DNA of 5,803 bases from Alphaproteobacteria bacterium (GTDB lineage Bacteria > Pseudomonadota > Alphaproteobacteria > UBA9219): contig JAQUPC010000123.1 of NCBI GenBank assembly GCA_028716765.1, positions 1-5,803 on the forward strand, given 5' to 3'. The notes beneath the pieces are model-generated. The model made no database searches. It saw only the letters and a program-made list of their open reading frames with translations, and was not told where the DNA came from. The translations under genes were made by a program, and so were the position numbers. Position 1 is the stretch's first letter. Each line of letters begins with the position of its first letter. Of this stretch, positions 1 through 5,167 are shown in pieces.

Positions 1-764
1 TTTCGTGGCATGACGTCGCCGGACTCGACGATACCAAACGGCTCATGCGCGAGACGCTGGAATGGTCGCTCCGGCACGACGAAAAGTTTGCCGCTAACGG
101 CGTCCGGCCGCCGTGCTCCATACTTCTTTCGGGCGGGCAGGGTACGGGAAAAACCTCTCTTGTGCGCGCGCTGGCCAGCGTCATTCCTTTGAACTTTGTC
201 GAGATTAGCTGCCCGGTTTTGACGACGCGCGATGCGGACGCATCAGCCCGGACCATCCACGACTGTTTTGCCCTCGCGCGCAGGAAAGCGCCGTGCCTCG
301 TGTTTCTCGACGATATCGACGTTTTGTTCGAGTCGCAGGGAGCCTCCGAGCCCGTTTCCGTGCCGCGCCCGGTTGTGGCGCGGCTGTTGAACGAGTTGGA
401 CGGACTGGCGCTTTTTCCCGGCGTCGTGGTGATAGCTTCCACGAACAGGCCGGATCGCCTGACAATGGATGTTTTGCGTCCGGGGCGGTTCGATTACGCC
501 GTGGCCTTGCCGATGCCGGATCATGCGGCGCGGAAGAAAATCCTCGAAATCCACGCGCGCAAGCTGCCTCTGGCCGCCGATGTCGACTTCGACCGTTTGG
601 CGGCGGCGACGCAAAGCATGTCGCCTGCCGAACTGGCCAATCTGTGCAACCGCGTCGGATTGATAGCTCTTAGGCAATCGTTAGGCGGCGAGCAGGGCGG
701 CGTAATCCCGCCTGTCGTCAACGCCGCGCTGTTCGAACAGGCGCTGCGGGGAAGGAAGGGGTAG
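1..764 (+). CDS. AAA+ ATPase, CDC48/VCP-like, C-terminal part (5' end outside window)
   Basis: The frame is open from base 3 and reads SWHDVAGLDD before the first ATG at 45. That matches the conserved entry into a CDC48/VCP/FtsH-type AAA module, so the ATG at 45 is internal and the true start is upstream. Numbering from that Met, Walker A is GGQGTGKTS (30-38) and Walker B is LVFLDDID (85-92). Sensor 1 and the second region of homology are STNRPD and LRPGRFD, with both candidate arginine fingers (R145, R148). The helical lid has SPAEL (193-197), where the family usually has SGADL. Proteins of this family use ATP hydrolysis in hexamers to remodel or unfold protein substrates; the substrate here is unknown. 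Two oddities: the Walker B glutamate is Asp (D90), and the position of the aromatic pore-loop triplet (usually YVG) reads DAD (63-65). ATP binding is well supported; whether it threads protein is doubtful. The gene ends TAG at 762-764 with no evident terminator. Confidence 0.9.
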   Translation, partial: SWHDVAGLDDTKRLMRETLEWSLRHDEKFAANGVRPPCSILLSGGQGTGKTSLVRALASVIPLNFVEISCPVLTTRDADASARTIHDCFALARRKAPCLVFLDDIDVLFESQGASEPVSVPRPVVARLLNELDGLALFPGVVVIASTNRPDRLTMDVLRPGRFDYAVALPMPDHAARKKILEIHARKLPLAADVDFDRLAAATQSMSPAELANLCNRVGLIALRQSLGGEQGGVIPPVVNAALFEQALRGRKG

Positions 765-808
765 GGCGCGAAAATATTTTAACCATACTTTCGAATTGAA
801 TGAGCTCT

Positions 809-835
809 TTGCATTATGCAAGCAAGAAACTTGCA
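809..835 (+). repeat. Small overlapping inverted repeats upstream of the orphan gene
   Basis: TTGCAT-T-ATGCAA (809-821) is a perfect 13-base palindrome. Overlapping it, TGCAAG (817-822) can pair with CTTGCA (830-835) across a 7-base loop. The two structures are mutually exclusive and lie just before the ribosome site at 850-855. They could be a protein-binding site or a leader hairpin, or chance in an AT-rich stretch. I found no convincing -35/-10 pair beside them. Confidence 0.3.
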
Positions 836-863
836 GGGAACACAATCCCGGAGAGCGATGAAA

Positions 864-1355
864 ATGGAAAAAACAGATTATTTGGAAACACATTTGAGTC
901 TATTGGGCATCGCTATTTTTGTTGCAAGAACGGATGCCCAGTTTCAGGCGCTAATGGCGACAACCCTTGAGCGGGATGGGAACAAGGATCTTTTCCTTCA
1001 AACAGCCCCTGATCTCAAGGCGGGTCTTCCGGAAGACGTTATGGTCGTTTTCGTGTGCCTGCGTAATGGTGTCGTGCCGGAACCGGAGTCGATTATATTC
1101 GATGAAGGCGACAACAAGCTTGGTTTTGCCGTTCAGGTCACAGGTATGCTCTCAGGACGCACGAACCTCGCTTTGATAACCAGGATGAATCGGGAGCCCC
1201 TCAAGTGTTCAATAAATTTTGGGGAATCGACAGAAACGCCAACCTACTTTAGGCACGAAAGCGAAGCTTATATTCTTGACCCGAAGGCCCCCAAAGAAAC
1301 CTTAACGAGACTGATCCGTGCCCCAAAAATCGATATTGGCGGCCCTAAAAGGTAA
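864..1355 (+). CDS. Hypothetical protein, 163 aa, unrecognised
   Basis: I do not recognise a family. The start is placed at the ATG at 864 because GGAGAG (850-855) sits 8 bases before it. In-frame ATGs at 858 (only 2 bases from that motif) and 816 (no motif) are less likely. The predicted product is a mixed-charge soluble protein with no signal peptide, membrane span, cysteine cluster or catalytic signature that I can see. It begins MEKTDYLETHLSLLG. It has a hydrophobic strand-like stretch, VMVVFVCLRNG, in the middle and a basic C-terminus, APKIDIGGPKR. Sampled lines of this gene are about 40-48% G+C, against about 67% for a sampled line of the AAA+ gene upstream. That suggests a separate origin or relaxed composition. 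It follows the AAA+ gene on the same strand after about 100 bases, so co-transcription is possible, and it converges on the toxin gene. The long open frame with a plausible ribosome site supports a real gene; function is unknown. Confidence 0.65.
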   Translation: MEKTDYLETHLSLLGIAIFVARTDAQFQALMATTLERDGNKDLFLQTAPDLKAGLPEDVMVVFVCLRNGVVPEPESIIFDEGDNKLGFAVQVTGMLSGRTNLALITRMNREPLKCSINFGESTETPTYFRHESEAYILDPKAPKETLTRLIRAPKIDIGGPKR

Positions 1356-1374
1356 ACGGGACAAACGAGCCATT

Positions 1375-1449
1375 TTATTCATTCAGGCGTTCTATTTTTT
1401 TGAGAAAACTATACGGATCGACGTCCGCCTGAACGCGCGCGGCGCGTGG
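1375..1449 (-). pseudogene. priA: Stranded priA C-terminal remnant
   Basis: This is the coding remnant that contains the distal repeat. After the PriA-like SFL it continues KKIERLNE and stops at TAA (1375-1377), whereas the intact gene stops directly after SFL. No start codon or helicase sequence precedes it, because the bases upstream belong to the Doc toxin gene. It is best read as the 3' tip of a former or foreign priA allele cut off by insertion of the toxin-antitoxin operon. The extension may be an original longer C-terminus or read-through into flanking DNA. Confidence 0.7.
1402..1449 (-). repeat. Orphan copy of the priA 3' end (direct repeat, distal copy)
   Basis: On the minus strand this reads, in one frame, PRAARVQADVDPYSFL. 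The true priA end at 2150-2197 reads PRAIRVQVDVDPYSFL. The 48-bp copies match at 37 positions, and their starts are exactly 748 bp apart. Sixteen codons align without gaps: 8 identical, 6 synonymous and 2 replacement (Ala/Ile, Ala/Val). Similarity stops abruptly at the priA stop codon on one side and fades near 1450 on the other. Confidence 0.85.
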
Positions 1450-1819
1450 AATTGGCGCGAAGCCAGTTTGTGATTCCGGATTCGTCAAGTTCGCCTTGTG
1501 CCAAGGTTATTATGGCACTATAGGCCTCAGCTTCCGCCGCCGTTAGGTCCCAGCCGTTAAGTTTCATAAACACGGCCGCAGCGACAAAACCGGTGCGTTT
1601 GTTTCCGTCTATAAAAGGATGATTGCGAATGATGCCGAAAGCATAGGCGGCGGCGCAATCAAACACGGAAGGATCGTCATAGGCAGCCTTTTGTAGCGGG
1701 CGGGCGAGGGCCGAGTCCAAAAGTCCTGGATCGCGTACTCCATCGCTGCCGCCATGCCCGGCAATGAGTTCGCCATGCATGGCCAATACTTCATGTTCGC
1801 GGAGCCAGCGAAAAACCAT
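1409..1819 (-). CDS. doc: Doc-family (death-on-curing, Fic fold) toxin
   Basis: This 136-aa protein carries the Doc signature HPFIDGNKRT at residues 67-76, matching the HxFx(D/N)(A/G)NKR active-site motif. The N-terminus (MVFRWLREHEVLAMHGELIAGHGG) and the segment DPGLLDSALARP are also typical. P1 Doc is a kinase that phosphorylates and inactivates elongation factor Tu; the same activity is inferred here, not shown. The start ATG (1817-1819) overlaps the antitoxin stop codon by one base (TAATG), so translation is probably coupled and toxin output follows antitoxin. The family-like part ends around NWLRAN (118-123). The last dozen residues, rich in arginine (TRRARSGGRRSV), are encoded by the priA remnant read in another frame, so the native toxin terminus may have been replaced. 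All the expected active-site residues are present, so nothing visible marks it as inactive. Confidence 0.92.
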   Translation of the reverse strand: MVFRWLREHEVLAMHGELIAGHGGSDGVRDPGLLDSALARPLQKAAYDDPSVFDCAAAYAFGIIRNHPFIDGNKRTGFVAAAVFMKLNGWDLTAAEAEAYSAIITLAQGELDESGITNWLRANSTRRARSGGRRSV

Positions 1820-2040
1820 TATTCGGCCAACTTACGCAACGTGTTGCGGTACTTGCCCATAACCTCATGCGTTGCCGTCATGGCCTTTTCGAATTCCGGG
1901 TCATAGGGCGTAAGCGCATACCCATCCGGCGTTTCCGTGAGAAACACGCTATCGCCCTTTTTCACCTTGAGCCGTTTGGCAGCTTCCTTGGGAAGGATCA
2001 CGCCCGTTGAATTCCCGATTTGCGTTACCGTTGCGCGCAT
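1819..2040 (-). CDS. AbrB/MazE/SpoVT-fold antitoxin
   Basis: This 73-aa protein begins MRATVTQIGNSTGVILPKE, the classic swapped-hairpin AbrB-type DNA-binding domain (about residues 1-47), which also contains LKVKKGDSVFL. The charged C-terminal tail (about 48-73) would be the toxin-neutralising part by analogy with MazE. The start at 2040 is chosen because a strong ribosome site lies 5 bases upstream on the minus strand. A longer reading from ATG 2085 would run through the promoter and operator and is rejected. The protein presumably binds the Doc toxin and represses its own promoter at the palindrome 2055-2078. Doc from phage P1 is paired with Phd, a different fold. AbrB-type partners for chromosomal Doc homologues are known from genome annotation. 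Confidence 0.9.
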   Translation of the reverse strand: MRATVTQIGNSTGVILPKEAAKRLKVKKGDSVFLTETPDGYALTPYDPEFEKAMTATHEVMGKYRNTLRKLAE

Positions 2041-2045
2041 AATAG

Positions 2046-2052
2046 CCTCCTC
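2046..2052 (-). promoter_or_regulatory. Strong ribosome binding site of the antitoxin gene
   Basis: The minus strand reads GAGGAGG here, 5 bases before the ATG at 2040. It decides the antitoxin start over the upstream ATG at 2085, and predicts more efficient translation of antitoxin than of the coupled toxin, which has no such motif of its own. Confidence 0.8.
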
Positions 2053-2054
2053 AA

Positions 2055-2078
2055 TTGTTAAAACATATGTTATAACAA
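2055..2078. promoter_or_regulatory. Probable operator: 24-bp near-perfect palindrome
   Basis: TTGTTA (2055-2060) pairs with TAACAA (2073-2078). Between them, AACATATGTT (2062-2071) is a perfect palindrome with the same centre. Eleven of 12 base pairs match; only 2061/2072 fails. A second overlapping inverted repeat, TATGTT (2066-2071) with AACATA (2077-2082), suggests a further half-site. The palindrome covers the candidate -10 box and start region, the expected place for autorepression by the antitoxin or antitoxin-toxin complex. Confidence 0.7.
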
Positions 2079-2095
2079 CATACATGGATTGTCAA
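2067..2095 (-). promoter_or_regulatory. Sigma70-type promoter of the toxin-antitoxin operon
   Basis: On the minus strand a perfect -35 box TTGACA (2095-2090) is followed after 17 bases by TAACAT (2072-2067), 4 of 6 matches to TATAAT. TATAAC is an alternative -10 at 15-base spacing. The promoter lies downstream of the priA stop codon, so the module can be transcribed independently of priA. Confidence 0.65.
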
Positions 2096-2146
2096 TACAT
2101 ATAGATATTAAAGGCAGCCATGTTGTTGAAATAGAAAGAAATAATC

Positions 2147-4123
2147 CTAAAGAAAACTATACGGGTCGACGTCGACCTGGACTCGGATAGCGCGGGGCAA
2201 CTTAAAGGGCGTGAGCCATGCGCGCAAGATGGCGGACACATTAGCTGTCCGGCGGGCCTGAACAAGCAAACGGTGGCGGTGCCGTCCGCGCAGAACAGCG
2301 AACGGGGCAGGGGCAGGGCCGAGGACGCGCAACCCATCGAGACGCGGCGCGGCGGCGGCCACGGCATTAGCCGCTTCAATGACTTGCCGTGTGTTCTTGC
2401 CGGATAGGGTGATGCAGGCAAGGCGGCTGAACGGCGGTAAATGATACGCCGATCGCTCCTTCATTTCCGCCGCCATAAACGCGTCGCGATCGCCTTTCAC
2501 AAGCGCCTTCATAACCGGATGCTCCGGCGACGTGGTCTGGAGCAAAACGCGGCCTTCGTCTCCGGCGCGGCCGCTGCGCCCCGCCACCTGCTGCAGCAAC
2601 TGAAACGTGCGTTCCGTTGTGCGCGGATCGCCGCCGCTGAGGCCAAGGTCGGCGTCGATCACGCCGACAAGCGTCAGGCGCGGGAAATGGTAGCCCTTTG
2701 CCATAATCTGCGTGCCGATCAAAAGGTCAAGCGAACGATCCTCCATCTGTTTGATAAGTTCCTGGGCTTGCTTGGGGCCGGAAAGCGTATCGCTCGCCAT
2801 AATCGCGAAGCGCGCATCCGGCAGGCGAAGCTTAACTTCCTCGGCGATGCGTTCGACACCGGGTCCGCAGGCCGCCAGCCTCCCTTCAACATGGCAGTGG
2901 GGGCAGGCTTTCGGAAGATAAACGCTGTAATCGCAATGATGGCAATGCAGGCGCTTCGAATGCTTGTGCTCGATCAGCCAGCTTGTGCAATGCGGGCATT
3001 TCAACCGGTGGCCGCAGGCGCGGCATAGCGTCAGCGGCGCGTAGCCGCGCCGGTTGAGGAACAACATGGCCTGTTGCCCTTGCGCAAATGTCTGCTGCAA
3101 GGCCTCCAAAAGCGGGGCGCTGATAAAGTTCTGCGCGGGCATCTTCTCTTGCCGCAGATCGACAAGCTTGATGTCAGGCATCGTGGCGTTGCCGAAACGC
3201 TCGCGCAAAACGGCGTGGTGGTATTTCTTCTTCTGCACGTTGTGCATCGTCTCCAGCGACGGGGTGGCCGAGGCGAGAATGACGGGAATGCCGCCAAGCT
3301 GCGCGCGCACCACCGCCATGTCGCGTCCGTGGTAAATGACGCCGTCCTCCTGCTTATAGGCGGCTTCGTGCTCTTCATCGACGACGATCAGGCCGAGATC
3401 GGGATAGGGAAGAAACAGAGCGGAACGCGCGCCCAAGACGAACCGCGCTTCGCCACGCGCGATAGCGTTCCAGTTTAGCCGCCGCTGTTTTTCCGTGAGT
3501 TCGGAATGCCATTCGACGGGACGCACGCCGAACCGCGCGGCGAGGCGATCGATAAGCGCCGCGGTCATCGCAATTTCGGGCAGTAGCACGAGAGCCTGCC
3601 GTCCTTGCCGGAGCGCGGTTGCCAACGCCTCGCAATACACTTCCGTCTTGCCGGAGCCCGTCACGCCGTCGAGAAGCGTTACTGAAAAGACGCCGTCTTT
3701 AACGCAGGCCTTAAGATGTTCTGCGGCCTTGCGTTGTTCGGAGGTCAAATCGGGGGATTGGTGATCCGGGTCGGGCTGCGGAAAATCGAGGCGGTCTTTA
3801 TCCTTCGCCGGGCGCAGCCGCCCGCCGAAAACCATTTTTAGAATGGCGCCGGGCGGCGTCACTGTGTAGTGCGCAACCCAATCGACGAAACGGCGAGTCA
3901 CGTCGGGCAAAGGCGGAAGATCAAGCGCATGACCTATGCTTTTGAGTTTGCTATGAGGAATGGAGCCGTCACCTTTTCCCCATACGGCACCGATCATTTT
4001 TTTGCTGCCTACCGGAACTTCGACCAGCGAGCCAAGCGCCGGAACGCCTTCGGGCGCAAGATAATCAAATCCCTCCGCCACAGGGAGCGGTACGAGAATG
4101 CGGAGAATCGGGTCAGTACTCAT
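2147..4123 (-). CDS. priA: Primosomal replication-restart helicase PriA
   Basis: PriA is an ATP-driven 3'-5' DNA helicase that recognises stalled forks and reloads the replisome. The 658-aa product starts with a recognisable 3'-DNA-end-binding domain (about 5-105, RILVPLPVAEGFDYLAPEG). Helicase motifs follow: Walker A GVTGSGKTE (153-161), DEEH (249-252), SATPS (285-289), GTQIMAKGYHFP (470-481) and QVAGRSGRAG (512-521). Eight cysteines (367, 370, 376, 379, 394, 397, 407, 410) form the two zinc sites used in primosome assembly. It is about 70 residues shorter than E. coli PriA (732). Walker A follows the 3'-end-binding domain after only about 45 residues, leaving no room for the usual winged-helix domain. 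The ATG at 4123 is the only sensible start, but no Shine-Dalgarno motif precedes it (TTTGTTTGCTTATCG). The 3' end lies inside the 48-bp repeat discussed separately. Identity is certain; promoter unknown. Confidence 0.97.
   Translation of the reverse strand: MSTDPILRILVPLPVAEGFDYLAPEGVPALGSLVEVPVGSKKMIGAVWGKGDGSIPHSKLKSIGHALDLPPLPDVTRRFVDWVAHYTVTPPGAILKMVFGGRLRPAKDKDRLDFPQPDPDHQSPDLTSEQRKAAEHLKACVKDGVFSVTLLDGVTGSGKTEVYCEALATALRQGRQALVLLPEIAMTAALIDRLAARFGVRPVEWHSELTEKQRRLNWNAIARGEARFVLGARSALFLPYPDLGLIVVDEEHEAAYKQEDGVIYHGRDMAVVRAQLGGIPVILASATPSLETMHNVQKKKYHHAVLRERFGNATMPDIKLVDLRQEKMPAQNFISAPLLEALQQTFAQGQQAMLFLNRRGYAPLTLCRACGHRLKCPHCTSWLIEHKHSKRLHCHHCDYSVYLPKACPHCHVEGRLAACGPGVERIAEEVKLRLPDARFAIMASDTLSGPKQAQELIKQMEDRSLDLLIGTQIMAKGYHFPRLTLVGVIDADLGLSGGDPRTTERTFQLLQQVAGRSGRAGDEGRVLLQTTSPEHPVMKALVKGDRDAFMAAEMKERSAYHLPPFSRLACITLSGKNTRQVIEAANAVAAAAPRLDGLRVLGPAPAPFAVLRGRHRHRLLVQARRTANVSAILRAWLTPFKLPRAIRVQVDVDPYSFL
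2150..2197 (-). repeat. priA 3' end, intact-gene copy of the 48-bp direct repeat
   Basis: This is the proximal copy of the repeat found again at 1402-1449. It encodes the last 16 residues of PriA, and the TAG stop follows at 2147-2149. Matches are densest in the outer half: 28 of 32 bases, including an unbroken 14-base block (2151-2164). With the distal copy it brackets the toxin-antitoxin operon as a direct repeat. Confidence 0.85.
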
Positions 4124-4142
4124 CGATAAGCAAACAAAAGAA

Positions 4143-4329
4143 CGTCATTCCGCAAAATTTTCTTTTCGCCATGCCGAAGCGCGCAGCGCAAAGGCTGGCG
4201 AAAGAAAATTTATCCGGAATCCAGTGGGCAAATCCAATAGGTTGACCTTGCGGGATATGACGACTGGATCCCGGATCAATTTTCCTTCGTCTGCTTGCGC
4301 AGCCGAAAAGAAAATTGTCCGGGATGACG
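4143..4329. repeat. Composite palindromic repeat, REP/MITE-like
   Basis: The outer arms 4143-4168 and 4304-4329 are inverted repeats matching at 23 of 26 bases, starting CGTCATTCC and ending GGGATGACG. Inner arms 4195-4225 and 4263-4293 match at 26 of 31 bases and include ATCCGG and ATCCAGT. Each half also folds on itself: the left outer arm pairs with the left inner arm and the right likewise, so one unit (roughly TCCGG-AAATTTTCTTTCG) appears four times in alternating orientation. GTCATTCC...GGAATCCAG is a motif I know from dispersed palindromic repeats in several proteobacteria. No transposase is present. It lies 19 bases upstream of the priA start codon. Copies elsewhere in the genome are expected but cannot be seen here. 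Confidence 0.8.
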
Positions 4330-4477
4330 TAATTTCTTATACCAGACCTTATGTTTTCGACTCAACTTCAATGAGTTTATAGGCTCAAAAATTCCTGTTG
4401 CATACCTTAACCGGTTGGGGTGAGGTGGAGCCTTAAGGACGGTCGGTTATGATTCTGAAACGTGAGGAGAGCGGGGC
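4330..4477. other. Rest of the priA/tal intergenic region
   Basis: About 150 bases between the palindromic repeat and the transaldolase start. It should hold the transaldolase promoter, but I find only weak candidates: TATGAT at 4448-4453 resembles a -10 box, without a good -35. CCTTAAGG (4432-4439) is a short perfect palindrome of unknown meaning. No gene or RNA is recognisable, and no terminator. Confidence 0.4.
4464..4469 (+). promoter_or_regulatory. Ribosome binding site that fixes the tal GTG start
   Basis: GAGGAG ends 8 bases before the GTG at 4478. There is no better in-frame start nearby, and translation from here gives MKFFVDTA, the standard family N-terminus. Confidence 0.8.
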
Positions 4478-5158
4478 GTGAAGTTTTTTGTCGATACAGC
4501 CGATGTAAACGAGATCAGGGATTTAGCGGCGACAGGATTGCTTGACGGGGTTACGACCAATCCCTCGCTGGTTGCCAAATCGGGACACAAGGATTTCATC
4601 GAGCTTGTACGCGAAATCGCCGGAATTGTGCCGGGTCCGGTTAGCGCCGAAGTGGCGGCCACCGATTACGAGACGATGCTGGCCGAGGGCCAGTATCTTG
4701 CCAAAATCGCCAAGAACATCGCCGTTAAAGTGCCCCTGACGCCCGCCGGATTGAAGGTTTGCCGGGTCTTGTCGCAGCAGGGCACGATGGTCAACGTGAC
4801 CCTTTGTTTTTCCCCGGCGCAGGCCATTCTGGCCGCCAAGGCGGGGGCGGCGTTCGTATCGCCGTTCGTCGGCCGGCTGGACGACATCGGCGAGGATGGC
4901 ATGAATCTTATCGCCGACATTTGCACCATTTTCGAGGCCTATCCGGCCTTTAAAACCGAGGTTCTAGTGGCCTCGGTGCGCCATCCGATGCACGTGGTCG
5001 AAGCCGCAAAAATGGGCGCGCATGTAGCCACCATCCCCCCCAAAGTCATTTGGCAACTGTTCTCGCATCCGTTGACCGACAAGGGGCTCGCGCAGTTCGT
5101 GGCCGATTGGCAGAAGACGGGCCAGAAAATTCCCGCAACGGGCAAGAAAAGCGGATAG
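4478..5158 (+). CDS. tal: Transaldolase, short TalC/FSA-like type
   Basis: Transaldolase moves a dihydroxyacetone unit between sugar phosphates in the non-oxidative pentose-phosphate pathway, in the cytoplasm. This 226-aa protein uses a GTG start and is close to the usual 214-220 aa of the short, single-barrel class. Visible family features are [10 protein letters not shown] (Asp6), GVTTNPS (24-30), the Schiff-base lysine in IAVKVPLT (K84), [11 protein letters not shown] (106-116), [11 protein letters not shown] (128-138), ASVRHP (165-170) and [11 protein letters not shown] (197-207). The class also includes fructose-6-phosphate aldolase. Here E58 and F130 occupy positions where, as I recall, aldolases have Gln and Tyr, so transaldolase is the better call. 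The C-terminal tail after residue 212 is lysine-rich and probably disordered. It is divergent from priA and coupled to the DUF484 gene downstream. Confidence 0.95.
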   Translation: MKFFVDTADVNEIRDLAATGLLDGVTTNPSLVAKSGHKDFIELVREIAGIVPGPVSAEVAATDYETMLAEGQYLAKIAKNIAVKVPLTPAGLKVCRVLSQQGTMVNVTLCFSPAQAILAAKAGAAFVSPFVGRLDDIGEDGMNLIADICTIFEAYPAFKTEVLVASVRHPMHVVEAAKMGAHVATIPPKVIWQLFSHPLTDKGLAQFVADWQKTGQKIPATGKKSG

Positions 5159-5167
5159 GAGAAGGCG

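Noticed and set aside
45..47. ATG at 45 as the start of the AAA+ gene
   Set aside because: The same frame upstream encodes WHDVAGLDD, a conserved part of the AAA module, so the gene starts before the window.
243..677. 144-codon minus-strand frame opposite the AAA+ gene
   Set aside because: It is a shadow of the AAA+ coding frame, with no recognisable domain or ribosome site.
1382..1433. Inverted repeat TTCAGGCG/CGCCTGAA near a T-run as a terminator between the converging genes
   Set aside because: The arms are only 8 bp with a 36-base loop, and the T-run lies inside the loop. One arm is in the priA remnant. It does not look like an intrinsic terminator.
2041..2085. Longer antitoxin start at ATG 2085 (MYVVITYVLTIEEAI...)
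   Set aside because: The added codons run through the operator and -10 region, and the strong GAGGAGG site lies just before the ATG at 2040.
2441..3028. 195-codon open frame on the plus strand opposite priA
   Set aside because: It lies wholly within priA, has no family resemblance, and is explained by the high-GC antisense frame of a real gene.
4098..4382. 94-codon plus-strand frame through the palindromic repeat
   Set aside because: It has no ribosome site, overlaps the priA start, and its content is the repeat itself, so it is probably not a gene.
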